Origin: Streptococcus viridans
GTDB lineage: Bacteria > Bacillota > Bacilli > Lactobacillales > Streptococcaceae
Direction of reading: 5' to 3'
DNA: 64,000 nt
Assembly (NCBI RefSeq): GCF_900636365.1
Contig: NZ_LR134266.1
Coordinates: forward strand, 1,749,501 to 1,813,500
Numbering within the stretch: the first letter of the stretch is position 1; every line of letters starts with the position of its first letter. Below, piece by piece: positions 26,255 to 36,625 of the stretch. Below the pieces are notes generated by a model. The model was not told the origin of the DNA, searched no databases, and saw nothing but the letters and a program-made list of their open reading frames with translations. The translations under genes and the position numbers were made by a program.

Positions 26255-27593
26255 CTATCCCTTCTTGGAATCTCGAACGGAATACTTCCTGTTCGATCGC
26301 GTTAGACTGTACAATTTGATTTGAAACTGCTTGTCGGTAGTTCTCTATTGATTGATAGATTTCTTTGATGCGTGCCACGAGTTCATCTTTTTTTCCTTGC
26401 CTAAAGACATTTTCCTGAGCAAGATAAGGCGGGTCATGTAAGGTTTGTTCAAAGCCAAGGATTAGCTGTTGGTATTCAAAGGCCTGACGAACAATCCCTT
26501 GTACCTCCCCAAAATGATTGATGTCTAGATAGATACTAGACTTGTGAAGGAGTCCCTTGATCCGCTCCTGGCTAATATTCTGATACAAGACCAAATTGGG
26601 GTAGCGAACCAGAGACATAAGTTCTGGAGACATTTCTGTCACAGCAGCAACTCGGAAGGTCACATCCGGTAATTGCTCTAGCAAATAAGGTAAGGCTTCA
26701 ATCTGATCTGAATTTGTTAATACAAAAGCATCCTTACGGATATCGTCTTTGACAGCAAAATCGTAGATATAACCAAGAGGGGCAAAAAAGTCCTCTTGCT
26801 CTGCTGATACCAACTGTAGGGCACGGCGATAGGTCTCTCTTTGAGGGATGAAGATCTTCTTCGTCCGTATCTCTGGACTGTTTAGGATCAGTTGCATATT
26901 GCCTGGCAAGCTATCCTGTAATGGCTCTTGCCAAACCAAGAAATCTCGACCTGCAATCCCCATTTTGCCGAGTTGCAAACTCAAAGCAAAAGACTGTGCC
27001 AGCGTATTGAAGAGCACTTGATCCAAAGCAAAGCCTCGGACTTGGACATAAAAGACGTAGAAATCTAGTCGATTTTTGAAGATCCGCATGGGCTCATGAT
27101 CCAGCGTCAAGATCAAATCACCTGTTTGATGATTTTCTGTCAGGCGTTCCATCTCTCCTTCAAAGTAGGTGGTTAACAAGGGATTGCCCTGACCATCACA
27201 ACTGGTTACCGCTATTTTTCGACCGTATTGATCATAGTGATCCACTGTCCTTACTTGTCCCTCTTGATTGAACCACTCTACCCGCTCGACGATTCGCTTA
27301 TGAGTCGCTCCTTGGTAATAGATACGCGCTTTTTCTTGGCCGTAATAAGAAATCCGTCCACCAGACGCATCCCCAGTGATTTCCCAAAAATCAGGGACTA
27401 AAATTTCGTTAAAGAAACACCCCCGTTTTTCACCTGTCGGTCGACCTAAAAAGTAAAGGAAGGGCGACTCCACTCCATCAGGTAAAAAACCATTTGGTTC
27501 CAAGACGATTGTTGGATGCGTGTAACCTGCTCTTTGTAAAGAATAGAGCAGATCTTGGCTTTCGCGCGAAAACCGATCAAACACGTTCAGCAT
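26238..27593 (-). CDS. gtfB: Accessory Sec glycosylation chaperone GtfB
   Basis: The 451-residue protein is the GT-B-fold partner of GtfA. In SecA2 systems the GtfA/GtfB pair adds GlcNAc to Ser/Thr of the serine-rich adhesin; GtfB binds the acceptor and lacks catalysis. It begins MLNVFDRFSRESQDLLYSL and contains VEWFNQEGQVRTVDHYDQYG, a region parallel to GtfA. The start overlaps gtfA by 17 bases, which suggests coupled translation and equal stoichiometry. Confidence 0.95.
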   Translation of the reverse strand: MLNVFDRFSRESQDLLYSLQRAGYTHPTIVLEPNGFLPDGVESPFLYFLGRPTGEKRGCFFNEILVPDFWEITGDASGGRISYYGQEKARIYYQGATHKRIVERVEWFNQEGQVRTVDHYDQYGRKIAVTSCDGQGNPLLTTYFEGEMERLTENHQTGDLILTLDHEPMRIFKNRLDFYVFYVQVRGFALDQVLFNTLAQSFALSLQLGKMGIAGRDFLVWQEPLQDSLPGNMQLILNSPEIRTKKIFIPQRETYRRALQLVSAEQEDFFAPLGYIYDFAVKDDIRKDAFVLTNSDQIEALPYLLEQLPDVTFRVAAVTEMSPELMSLVRYPNLVLYQNISQERIKGLLHKSSIYLDINHFGEVQGIVRQAFEYQQLILGFEQTLHDPPYLAQENVFRQGKKDELVARIKEIYQSIENYRQAVSNQIVQSNAIEQEVFRSRFQEGIGDRNA

Positions 27594-29091
27594 GGGTCAC
27601 CTCCTCAATCAATTGAGTCCAAGCTTTTTCAACCTTACTGGTTAGAAAATCTTCTGCACGCGCATAAGATGTTTGACGCATAGAAGTCATCTTTTGACTC
27701 TGGTATAGCAAGCAGATCATTTCAGCGAAGGACCTCGCTATCCTGTCCACAACCTGGTCTGGGTCAGTCGGAAGCAAGTAGCCATTCTCCCCATCTCTAA
27801 CAAAGTTCTGACTGCCGTAGGGTACATCAAAGCCAATGATTGGAAGACCAGAACCAATCGCCTCCATCAAGGTTAGACCAAAGCCTTCACTAGTTGAAGC
27901 CGATAGATAGACTTCATAATCTTTGTAAATAGCCGTCAAATCCATATGCCCTTTGAGCTGGATATAGTCCGTCGCTCCTAACTCTTCAATCAGAGACCGC
28001 AATTTCTCTTCCTCTCCGCCTTTTCCATAAATATCAAAAGAAAGGGACGGTAGCTCTTTTTTTGCTTCGACAACTGCTCGTACTAACCAGTCGATGTGTT
28101 TTTCTGTTGCCAGACGCGAAGCAGTCATCAAAGAAAAAGGTTTACGAGAGTCACTTTGCGGTAGACTGGCAAGACTTCCTACCGGAATGGTGTAAATAAC
28201 AGGAGAATGATGGGTATATTTTGCAAATTGCGCTGCTAAAACTTCCTTTTGGCGATCGGTCGCAACAATAAAGAAGTCCACCTTATCTGCATTGGTAAAT
28301 TGGTAATCGTAATAATTGTTCCACAAAATATATTGATCATCAGTACTGTTGACACTATAGTGCTCCGCATGGACCACGACTCCTAGACGAGCTTTTTGGG
28401 CCTCTTCAAAAATAGGTTGGCCGATGTCAGTCTCCCGATCCAAAATCACCAGATCTTGTTTGGTCAAGTTGAGACTTTGCATAAAGTAGCGAATCAATTC
28501 CTGCCGACCGAAGAGATAACGATCTGGAAAACGGTAAATCTCCTGACCATCTGCCAACTGCATCCGATAGGCCACACTTCCATCTTCATTGTAGAAACGT
28601 CGTTCAATCAAGTTGGCTTGATTATTTTTAGGGATAAAGTACTCTGTACAGTAGCGAGTATAGGAAAAATAGTCTTTTCTGACTAGAATCCCTCTGGAAA
28701 CATACTCACAGCGCTCTACATAAGGACTCTTTTCGTCCCGAAGATAGCAGGTCAAAAAACTGTCTTGGTCTTCATAGAAATAGCGCTTCACCTTCCCTGT
28801 GGTCTCTTCTCGCGTTGGCTTCCCAGCGAACCCAGCCAGGACTTGATCCACCGTATAAGTGGTTGGCGCAATTTTGATATCCGTAAAATGGGTGTAGATC
28901 CATATGATTTCATGGTCTTTAAATCCAATATTCTCTGTTAAGTGTTGAATATTGTCTGCTAATATCATATCCATAAAAATAAATTTTGCAGGTTCTTGGA
29001 TCTGTCTTAGCAACTTGGCCCGATAGGCTTGTGCATACTCGACGCCACTACTGGCCCATCCAATCCCAAGATTGATATTGTATACTGTCAT
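27577..29091 (-). CDS. gtfA: Accessory Sec glycosyltransferase GtfA
   Basis: The 504-residue GT4-type glycosyltransferase has the donor-side motif GIGWASSGVEYAQAYR at the start. The C-terminal Rossmann domain carries FSLMTASRLATEKHIDWLV, YLSASTSEGFGLTLMEAIGSGLPI (EX7E motif) and GSQNFV. It is the catalytic subunit that transfers GlcNAc to the Ser-rich repeat proteins before export. I chose the ATG at 29091 (GAGG 5 bases upstream) over one 10 codons further, which lies inside secA2. Confidence 0.96.
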   Translation of the reverse strand: MTVYNINLGIGWASSGVEYAQAYRAKLLRQIQEPAKFIFMDMILADNIQHLTENIGFKDHEIIWIYTHFTDIKIAPTTYTVDQVLAGFAGKPTREETTGKVKRYFYEDQDSFLTCYLRDEKSPYVERCEYVSRGILVRKDYFSYTRYCTEYFIPKNNQANLIERRFYNEDGSVAYRMQLADGQEIYRFPDRYLFGRQELIRYFMQSLNLTKQDLVILDRETDIGQPIFEEAQKARLGVVVHAEHYSVNSTDDQYILWNNYYDYQFTNADKVDFFIVATDRQKEVLAAQFAKYTHHSPVIYTIPVGSLASLPQSDSRKPFSLMTASRLATEKHIDWLVRAVVEAKKELPSLSFDIYGKGGEEEKLRSLIEELGATDYIQLKGHMDLTAIYKDYEVYLSASTSEGFGLTLMEAIGSGLPIIGFDVPYGSQNFVRDGENGYLLPTDPDQVVDRIARSFAEMICLLYQSQKMTSMRQTSYARAEDFLTSKVEKAWTQLIEEVTHAERV

Positions 29092-29101
29092 AAATCCTCT
29101 T

Positions 29102-31477
29102 TTATGGGAAATACAGGACAATTTCCCCTTTTGTATTGATTTCTACTCGACTGAGTAAGAGATTGCGAACCATCTGCTCTTTTGCCAAAGCCTTCATCCG
29201 ATCAAAAGATAAAGAGGCTTCTTGGTAAAATTCGACCAGTGGATTCTTTTGACTGGCGTACTGACCAGACAAGGCCACACGTAATTGTTGCAAATAATCC
29301 ACTTGTTCCACCCAATTTTCGTCAATAGCTTTTAAGAGCACCATCCGTTGAAACTGAGCAATTACCTCATCGGATTCCAGCCTTTGATATTTAGCAAGCA
29401 ACTCCGAGCGGGCTAGCTCCCAGAGGAAATCCTCTTTTGCCTGCTTGGAAGGAAAGGCTTGATGGATCTGAGCAGGATTAACCTGATAACTGATATGATC
29501 TAAAATATAGTGATAGAAGGCAATCGGGTCTTGATACTTCTTATTTTTAGCCACTTGGGCAAACACTTCCCGAGCAATTTTCTCGATCAGTCCATCCAAA
29601 CGTCTGTCCAGCCTGATCAACCGATCCCGTTCCTTATAAACCAAATCGCGTTGAATGTTCATACTCTCTGCGAACTCCAAGGTCAAGCGACGACTAGCTT
29701 GCGCAGCACTTTCACTCGCATCCTGAGCTTGAGCGACGATGCGTTGGTATTTCCTCCGGGTTAGAGGTTTGGCTTTTCGAAGTCGATCCTCTACGTCGTA
29801 ATCTTGATACCTATCTTGGATCCAGTTTGGCCCCCAGTGTTTGATTAAATCATCCTCCAGAGAGACAAAAAACTTGGTTTTTCCAGGATCTCCTTGACGT
29901 CCTGATCGTCCTCGAATCTGGAGATCTATCCGGCGATTCATCATCCGCTCCGTCCCGACGACAACCAAGCCACCTAAGGCAGCTACACCCTGCCCTAATT
30001 TGATATCTGTCCCCCGACCTGCCATCGAGGTCGCAACGGTCACTGCGCCTCTTTGACCAGATTCAGCAATAATCTGCGCTTCACGAAAAGCCTTATTGGC
30101 ATTCAACAGATTATGGGGAATTCCTTCACGAAGAAGAAGGTTTGAATACAAGACAGACATCTCAACCGAACCGGCAAAGATCAAAATCGGGTTTCCCTTT
30201 GCATGAACTTCTTTGATGTAGGCCATAGAGGCATAGACTTTTTCTGGCAAGGTCTGGTATATCTCATCTGGAAGATCCTGCCTAATACGTTTTCGATTGG
30301 TTGGGATCTGAATCACTGACATGGCATAGGTCTCCAAAAATTCAGCTTCTGCAACCTTCCCGGTTCCCGTCATACCACCAAGTTTTTGAAACATCTTGAA
30401 CAAATTTTGGTAAGTAATCGAAGCCATGGCCCGTGTCTCTGGTGTCAAGGAAAGTCCTTCCTTGGCTTCAAGAGCCTGATGAAGTCCCCCTTGAAGACGA
30501 GTCAATTCCATAAGACGCCCCGTTGCTTGATCCAAAAGGACAAGCTCCTGTTCTCCTTTTTTATTGGAACGGACGACATAGTCCTTGTCCCTTTTATAGT
30601 GTTGATGTGCTTGTAAAGCCAGACGAATATGGCGGACAAGATCACGGTGCTCAGGATCATACAAATGCTGCAGGGATAGAAAAGCCTCGGCTGCTTTTAC
30701 ACCTTTTGGGGTCAACCACACCTGTTTCTTGTCCCCGTCGGCCTTGTACTCTTCACCTTCTTTGAAGGTTCGGATCAAGGTGTCTACAATCCCATATAGA
30801 TTGGACTGCACGCGAGGAGAGCCCGAAATCACTAAGGGTGTCTGAGCACTATCCAATAAGATAGAATCGATTTCATCTACAATCGCATAGTTCAAATTTG
30901 CTAGGAATTGACCATCAACAGAGGCAGTTAAATTTTCTGAAAGATAATCGAAGCCCAAGCTGCTATTGGTGGTATAGACAATGTCAGCTTGATAGAGTAA
31001 CCGCTTCTTAGCCGGGGAGAGTTCACTCTCAGTGTCTTGAAGTGGAACTCCGACCGTCAAACCTAGAAAACGATAAATCTTCCCCATTTCTTCCGCATCA
31101 CGAGTTGCCAGATAAGTATTGGGGGTAATCACCATAACCCCCTTCCCTTCTATCGCATTCAGGTAGGCGGGCATGGTTGCCGTTAGGGTCTTTCCTTCCC
31201 CAGTTCCCATCTCAGCGATATTTCCTTGGTGGAGGACGATCGCTCCCATGACTTGAACATCGTAAGGAAACATCCCTAAGACTCGCTGAGAGACTTCTCT
31301 CACGACTGCATAAGCTTCTGCTAGCAAATCGTCCAGTGTCTCCCCTTGTCGGAAACGACGGCGGAATTCCTCTGTCTTTTCTTGTAACTGCTGGTCTGTC
31401 AACTGGGACATTCGATCTTTCCAGCTATTCACCTCGTTTAAGATCTTTTTTATTTTTTTCAATTTTATAGAATCCAC
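29102..31477 (-). CDS. secA2: Accessory Sec translocase ATPase SecA2
   Basis: The 791-residue protein is shorter than typical SecA1 and lacks the Cys-rich zinc tail. It carries Walker A ([11 protein letters not shown]), the DEID box ([12 protein letters not shown]), the cross-linking region, and [12 protein letters not shown] and RSGRQGDPG of nucleotide-binding fold 2. It powers export of glycosylated SRRPs through SecY2. It lies 45 bases after asp3. Confidence 0.97.
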   Translation of the reverse strand: MDSIKLKKIKKILNEVNSWKDRMSQLTDQQLQEKTEEFRRRFRQGETLDDLLAEAYAVVREVSQRVLGMFPYDVQVMGAIVLHQGNIAEMGTGEGKTLTATMPAYLNAIEGKGVMVITPNTYLATRDAEEMGKIYRFLGLTVGVPLQDTESELSPAKKRLLYQADIVYTTNSSLGFDYLSENLTASVDGQFLANLNYAIVDEIDSILLDSAQTPLVISGSPRVQSNLYGIVDTLIRTFKEGEEYKADGDKKQVWLTPKGVKAAEAFLSLQHLYDPEHRDLVRHIRLALQAHQHYKRDKDYVVRSNKKGEQELVLLDQATGRLMELTRLQGGLHQALEAKEGLSLTPETRAMASITYQNLFKMFQKLGGMTGTGKVAEAEFLETYAMSVIQIPTNRKRIRQDLPDEIYQTLPEKVYASMAYIKEVHAKGNPILIFAGSVEMSVLYSNLLLREGIPHNLLNANKAFREAQIIAESGQRGAVTVATSMAGRGTDIKLGQGVAALGGLVVVGTERMMNRRIDLQIRGRSGRQGDPGKTKFFVSLEDDLIKHWGPNWIQDRYQDYDVEDRLRKAKPLTRRKYQRIVAQAQDASESAAQASRRLTLEFAESMNIQRDLVYKERDRLIRLDRRLDGLIEKIAREVFAQVAKNKKYQDPIAFYHYILDHISYQVNPAQIHQAFPSKQAKEDFLWELARSELLAKYQRLESDEVIAQFQRMVLLKAIDENWVEQVDYLQQLRVALSGQYASQKNPLVEFYQEASLSFDRMKALAKEQMVRNLLLSRVEINTKGEIVLYFP

Positions 31478-31522
31478 TAGGTCCTCATTTACTGCAATCT
31501 ATTTGGTCCGTATCTGAATATC

Positions 31523-31978
31523 TCATTTTTCTGACGAAATCGATGAAATCGTGATATGGTGAAAGGTAAACTCTTGCATCCCTGCACTGAGGAGACGCAC
31601 TTGGTAAGAATAGGCTTGCTCTGGATACACAAACTTAACTTGCCCTTCTGTACTGACTTGCCGGTCCACTATCTTTCCAAAACGGTCCTGGCAAACAACT
31701 TCTAGCATAACCGTATGAGCAGGGCAAGAAGTCATCTGAACTTCAACTACATAGGTCTGGCCTCTCTGTAAAAGTGGGAGACTGGGTGCCATCCGGTCCT
31801 CCCCATAGCTTGTGAGAGATTTCCAAGTTTTTAAGACTTGACCAGAAGGCATCAAAGGATTCATAAACCGAATCTGATCTTCTGCTAGTCTTTCTATCAC
31901 AGACCCCCATAAATAATCTGCTGAAGAGATTGGCCCCCAATAAAGGGGACGATTTTTTTGCTTTCTCATCCTAATCAT
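31523..31978 (-). CDS. asp3: Accessory Sec system protein Asp3
   Basis: The 151-residue beta-rich protein begins MIRMRKQKNRPLYWGPISSA. Asp3 binds Asp1, Asp2 and SecA2 and the SRR region of the preprotein. The open frame reaches back to 32032 inside asp2. I prefer the ATG at 31978, which overlaps the asp2 stop as ATGA and has GGAAG 6 bases upstream. Confidence 0.9.
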   Translation of the reverse strand: MIRMRKQKNRPLYWGPISSADYLWGSVIERLAEDQIRFMNPLMPSGQVLKTWKSLTSYGEDRMAPSLPLLQRGQTYVVEVQMTSCPAHTVMLEVVCQDRFGKIVDRQVSTEGQVKFVYPEQAYSYQVRLLSAGMQEFTFHHITISSISSEK

Positions 31979-33519
31979 CCGCTTCTTCCAAAATCTCTTT
32001 CCATGATTTCTCTGTATTGGGTCAAGAACCACTCGATGATGGTTTCCGTTGCATCATTGTGGCGACCCGGCCGACTTGAACTAATGATCCGAATAGGCTG
32101 GTGATAAAGAGCTTCTAAAATATCTGAATAAGCCTTCTGGTCGTAGTCATCATCCCTCATATAAGCCAAGGCTAAAATGGTATCCTTCAACTTTGCTTTA
32201 TGAAAGCGATCCCAAAAACGCTTGTTCAAGGCCTCTATCCCTGCACTCGTCACTTGACCGACTAACAATTGCATCATATCGAGTGAGGTTCCAAATTCAT
32301 CTGGCCGTTTAAACTTCAGATTAGCAGCTACATCCCCAAGGTTGACAATTGGTTTCCCAACCAGAATCGCATGAGGCGAGTAAGGGGCTCCATAGTAGAG
32401 GGCTCCATAAGTGCCCATCGATAGACCTAAAAAGTTCAATTCTTTTGGACCGAAACCTAAAGATTGGAGATGGTAATCGATAAAATTCTGAATCTTCTTT
32501 TCTAACTCTGGAGAGCCTAGATAAAAGCATCCTCCCTCTAGACGCGGATCTGAAAAGAGAATGAAGGGAGCTCCCATATTTTTCATCATGACAAAGCCTT
32601 CAAAGCCCTCTGCAGGACGATAGCCAGAAAAATAGATATTCAGAGGTGGCTTCAGGTCTCCTGGATGGAAATAAGCAAAAATTTCCTGATGCTTGCTGTC
32701 TCTGAGAGTCTGTGAACCAAGAGCAATTTCTCCAAAAGGCCCATGGGAGAAGCGCTTGTGCAGAGCACCAATCACGAGTCGCCCCTGCCCCTTCGCTTCC
32801 AGTGAAAAGGTTAGGTAATAACGACCAAGCTCATCAATCAGAACCGGACTTTCCAAATCTACTTCTGAATAGACAAGCTCCTTCGCTAAAGATCCCAAGG
32901 TCCCACTCTGGAAAAATTGGACCCGCAACTGGATCTGACAGTCAGGAGTTTTTTCGTACTCTAGCCATAGATCCGTAGGAATGGCCCCATCATAAGAATA
33001 GGTGTTGACCCACTGGGCTATGGGAGTAAACTCCTCTCCATAAGAGCCATCAAGTTCTAAAAAATGCTTGCCTTTAACCGTTTGCCTGCCTACAAAGTCA
33101 GCTCTAACTCGTAACTCTCTAACACTAAAGGCATCCCCATACTGTCCGTCATAAAGGAAACGATGGAGTTGATAGAGGAAGTGAGCCTTATCAGAAAAAT
33201 TCCAAGCCTTAGCCTGAACCAGCTGTCTCAGATGATCCACTTCTTCTGTAACTGACTCTTGATCATATGTTTGATCATAGAAAACGGTGTAGGGCTGAAA
33301 TAGACTCAATTCTTCTTTGAAGCTCAATAGCCTTTCGGGATGATCCAGCACCAAAGCCTTAAACTGCTTGATACCTTGCTCCGTCATGTAGTCCTCTATC
33401 TTTAGAGGTGTTTGAATAGAAAAATAATGCCAGGTAAGACCTTCTGGAATTGTCACTTCTTCCTGCCAATTTGTAGGTCCAATTTGAAGAATATGGCCCG
33501 TTTCCAACTTCCTGTCCAT
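31975..33519 (-). CDS. asp2: Accessory Sec system protein Asp2 (O-acetyltransferase)
   Basis: The 514-residue protein has an alpha/beta-hydrolase domain with nucleophile motif LGLSMGTYGALYYG (Ser at about 370) and a C-terminal His in GRHNDATETIIEW. In S. gordonii, Asp2 O-acetylates GlcNAc on GspB and also takes part in transport with Asp1 and Asp3. Both functions fit here. It starts one base after the asp1 stop. Confidence 0.95.
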   Translation of the reverse strand: MDRKLETGHILQIGPTNWQEEVTIPEGLTWHYFSIQTPLKIEDYMTEQGIKQFKALVLDHPERLLSFKEELSLFQPYTVFYDQTYDQESVTEEVDHLRQLVQAKAWNFSDKAHFLYQLHRFLYDGQYGDAFSVRELRVRADFVGRQTVKGKHFLELDGSYGEEFTPIAQWVNTYSYDGAIPTDLWLEYEKTPDCQIQLRVQFFQSGTLGSLAKELVYSEVDLESPVLIDELGRYYLTFSLEAKGQGRLVIGALHKRFSHGPFGEIALGSQTLRDSKHQEIFAYFHPGDLKPPLNIYFSGYRPAEGFEGFVMMKNMGAPFILFSDPRLEGGCFYLGSPELEKKIQNFIDYHLQSLGFGPKELNFLGLSMGTYGALYYGAPYSPHAILVGKPIVNLGDVAANLKFKRPDEFGTSLDMMQLLVGQVTSAGIEALNKRFWDRFHKAKLKDTILALAYMRDDDYDQKAYSDILEALYHQPIRIISSSRPGRHNDATETIIEWFLTQYREIMERDFGRSG

Positions 33520-33520
33520 C

Positions 33521-35098
33521 CTAGTTTTTCATCCATCCTTCCCATTTGGCAATCAAGCGCTGGCCTGTATATTCTTGAATCTTTTCGACGGAATAAATCA
33601 GCGACTCATTCCATGGTTTAAGGTCCCTCAGGAAATAGTCCATCGCTTTTTCTAGCTCTTCTTCCATCTCCTCCAAGACATACCCATTCCTTAAATGGTC
33701 TACATACTCCGTTTGGGTCCGATTGATCTGAGGAATCCCTGCCGAAATGCCTGCAATTTGTGTGTACAGATTGGGTTCCTCACTTATGTCTACTATTAAG
33801 CGAGTTTGTTCTAGTTCTTTGATAATGTCGTTCTCATTAAAGAAATTTCGAACCCGATAACGATCTTGCTTCTTTTCAAAGAGAGGGGCATCTTCAAGGA
33901 GGTGGTTTTCTCCCAGTTCTTGAGAATCAACCTGAACACCTATAGAAGCTATCCCCCTCTCTCTAGCCAAGTCTTCTAACTGATGATCCAGTGTTGCTAC
34001 TGCTTCATCAGAAGCATTGTAGATCGCGAAAACAACTTCAAATAAAGGATTTTTCCCTAAGATTTCAAACACTTTCTGTAAAACGGATTGAGAGGGGAGA
34101 TTCTTTTCATCCAGGTAGAAAAAGATTTTCGATTCCTTCCTTTCCTGACTACTTCCCAGTCTCAACCGCGAATCAAAGGACGTCAGTCGATGGACCTTAG
34201 AAGCGAGACTTGGGGCAAGACCAAGCAAGGCTTGTTTCGTTTTTTCACTATCTGTCAGCACCAAGTCAACCTCTTTTAAAGAAAAATGAAGCGATGAATC
34301 CTCTTGAGATAATGGCTGGCGTTGTCCATAAAAAGAGAGAACCTTTGAAACACCTAGTCCCACTTGTTGAACAAAGGGTAGATTGGCTGGATGAGCCGCG
34401 ATCACCAGACGATCTTGATCCGGCACTAGGTCTCCTAGGCTGGCTTTCATTTTTTCAGCAACTACTTCTCCCATGTCCGGGTAGGTTTCTCGTTTAAACT
34501 GCTTCTGAAAAGCTTCATTGACAAAAACCATATGGCTAGCATCAGTCAACAACTCTCTTAAAACCCATTCTCCTTCGGGGGTTAGATAGTCTTGGAAAAA
34601 GGGACTTCCCTCTTTGTAATAAATGACACTGGAAATAAATCCTCGGTCATCCAGATACTGCACATAAACCGTTTCCTTATCCTTTACCCGTCTAACTGAT
34701 AAGATATTCCCGTCTATCCCCAGATCGATACTAGCAATCTCCTGACCGCGACAGAATGCCACTATTTGAAACGGCGTATAAGTAAAGCTTGTGTGAGCAG
34801 GCCATTCCAAATCCTCAATCTGAATTGGGACCATCTCTTGATGAGGGGAAACTCCCTGAATGTGATCAAAAGTCGATAGATAATCTGTTTCCAACAAATC
34901 TTGCCGGTGGAGGTAGTAACGCAGTTGTGGGCAATAGTGTGGAAGCACTAATTTCCGATCCACTCCCGCTTCATGGAAGACGCGAATTTGATGAATAGTC
35001 TCATCAAATTCAATCATATCTTTCGACCAATACCAAGGCATCGTCGTATTGTGCCAAATACGCTCGCTGCCATACCAGGCTGGTATAAAGTAATACAT
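33521..35098 (-). CDS. asp1: Accessory Sec system protein Asp1
   Basis: The 525-residue protein begins MYYFIPAWYGSERIWHNTTM, the well conserved Asp1 start. The C-terminal half shows a GT-B-like arrangement (YTQIAGISAGIPQINRTQTE) without an obvious catalytic site. Asp1 recruits the SRRP signal region and lipids to SecA2. It starts 8 bases after secY2. Confidence 0.95.
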   Translation of the reverse strand: MYYFIPAWYGSERIWHNTTMPWYWSKDMIEFDETIHQIRVFHEAGVDRKLVLPHYCPQLRYYLHRQDLLETDYLSTFDHIQGVSPHQEMVPIQIEDLEWPAHTSFTYTPFQIVAFCRGQEIASIDLGIDGNILSVRRVKDKETVYVQYLDDRGFISSVIYYKEGSPFFQDYLTPEGEWVLRELLTDASHMVFVNEAFQKQFKRETYPDMGEVVAEKMKASLGDLVPDQDRLVIAAHPANLPFVQQVGLGVSKVLSFYGQRQPLSQEDSSLHFSLKEVDLVLTDSEKTKQALLGLAPSLASKVHRLTSFDSRLRLGSSQERKESKIFFYLDEKNLPSQSVLQKVFEILGKNPLFEVVFAIYNASDEAVATLDHQLEDLARERGIASIGVQVDSQELGENHLLEDAPLFEKKQDRYRVRNFFNENDIIKELEQTRLIVDISEEPNLYTQIAGISAGIPQINRTQTEYVDHLRNGYVLEEMEEELEKAMDYFLRDLKPWNESLIYSVEKIQEYTGQRLIAKWEGWMKN

Positions 35099-35106
35099 AG
35101 CAACTC

Positions 35107-36321
35107 CTAAAACAATCTTGTGTAGCCTTGGTTCACGCGAAGAGCTCGAACTTCCTCCCGGATCGTCGAAATCATCCCCACAAACATGAGAAAACTTCCT
35201 GGAACCATGACCAAACGCAGGAGCCCTCTATCCCAAAGTAGAAGAAGGAAGGGCAACACGGTAAACAGGATTAAATAAAGCGTCCCAAAGACCGTTAAGC
35301 GGAAGACAATTCGATTGATGTACCTACGCGTCTCTTCTCCAGGATAAACGAAATCAATATACTCTAAATTTTTCATCATTTTGTCGGCGATTTCTTCCCC
35401 ATTGACCGTCACAAAAGCAAAAGCAAAGGACAGAATTGCCATCATCAGACTGTAGAGCAATATCCACGCCGGCTCTCCAATGACCAACTCCTTAGCGATA
35501 GTGGTAGCCCATGAAGCACGGGGATTGATGACTTGGACCAGCAAAAAGATGTATTGCGGGATAGAAACCAAGGTCAGGGCATACATAAAGGGCATGCCCC
35601 CAGCTGGATTGAGCTTAACATCTAAAAACGTGTGAGCTTTCAAACTGTTGTGAATCCCCAGCTTATTCACAGGGATCCGATAGCGAGCATACTCGATGCA
35701 TACGACCATAAAAACAAATGCGAATAAGAGGAGCAATAGAAACAGGAGGCTGTATGCTGGAAGCCCGCTCTTTGACAAGGTCCCAAGGACATCCTCTGGC
35801 AAGTAGAGGAGCATCCCCGCCATCATGATCACAATAGAATTCCCCAAGCCTAGTGCGGTATTTAAATCAGCTAACCAGACTAAGAAAAAAGTACCTGCTA
35901 TCATAATCAAGGCATTGAGTGAGACGACTAGAAGAGGGCTCAGGTCTGTTTCTAACGGGAGATAGAGGGAAACGGCCAAAGATTGAACAAGAGCCAAAGC
36001 AAGTGTCAGATACATCTTCCGTCGCTCCACAAGGTCCGAACTGGTCCTCTCCAGGTTATGACGTTTAGATACTGTAAACAACCGCCACAAGATCATGGAA
36101 GACATCCAGGGAGAAAGTCCAAGAGCGAAGATGGACATGCCACGAAGGTTCCCACCCATGATAGCACTCGTCAACTCCAGCCCCCTTGCGGTACCTTCGT
36201 TCACATTTAGAACCTTCGCTAGGTCTACAAAGGGTAAAGTGATTTTACTTCCTAAAACATAAACAAAGACGAATAGGATCGTCCAAAATAATCGATTCCT
36301 AACTCCAGATTGTTTCATCAT
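35107..36321 (-). CDS. secY2: Accessory Sec channel SecY2
   Basis: The 404-residue protein has ten membrane segments in the SecY layout, with shortened loops compared with SecY1. It forms the dedicated pore for SRRPs. A near-duplicate start (ATGATG) lies at 36321/36318. It opens the secY2-asp1-2-3-secA2-gtfAB-asp4-5 run; all nine genes are tightly spaced. Two hairpins separate it from the adhesin gene upstream, and no clear promoter is visible at 36322-36434. Confidence 0.96.
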   Translation of the reverse strand: MMKQSGVRNRLFWTILFVFVYVLGSKITLPFVDLAKVLNVNEGTARGLELTSAIMGGNLRGMSIFALGLSPWMSSMILWRLFTVSKRHNLERTSSDLVERRKMYLTLALALVQSLAVSLYLPLETDLSPLLVVSLNALIMIAGTFFLVWLADLNTALGLGNSIVIMMAGMLLYLPEDVLGTLSKSGLPAYSLLFLLLLLFAFVFMVVCIEYARYRIPVNKLGIHNSLKAHTFLDVKLNPAGGMPFMYALTLVSIPQYIFLLVQVINPRASWATTIAKELVIGEPAWILLYSLMMAILSFAFAFVTVNGEEIADKMMKNLEYIDFVYPGEETRRYINRIVFRLTVFGTLYLILFTVLPFLLLLWDRGLLRLVMVPGSFLMFVGMISTIREEVRALRVNQGYTRLF

Positions 36322-36434
36322 ATCCTACTCTTCTACTCCCCCTTCTTTCGAATGCTTATCCTAACTAAATCCGCGCATCAAATACTCGCGTAAAACTTGA
36401 CCATTTCACCCAAACGATCCCTGATCTATAAGAG

Positions 36435-36467
36435 AAAAAAAGTTCTTCAGAAGATGATCTGAAGAAC
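36435..36467 (-). terminator. Second terminator between SRRP gene and secY2
   Basis: GTTCTTCAG and CTGAAGAAC form a perfect 9-bp stem with an 8-base loop, followed by seven T on the minus strand. Confidence 0.85.
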
Positions 36468-36536
36468 CACTATTCATCTAGCTTTTCTCCATTCATTATA
36501 CCATATTTCACTAGGCTTTTCACCCGACATTCTCAA

Positions 36537-36570
36537 AGAAAACCGACAAATCCTCTCATGGATCTGCCGG
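36537..36570 (-). terminator. First terminator after the larger SRRP gene
   Basis: CCGGCAGATCC pairs with GGATTTGTCGG (two G-U pairs) around a 6-base loop, followed by TTTTC. It starts about 56 bases past the SRRP stop codon. Confidence 0.75.
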
Positions 36571-36625
36571 TATATCAGAAGAATCGAAAGAAGCAAATTC
36601 TCACCTTTAAGAAAGAGGATTGTAT

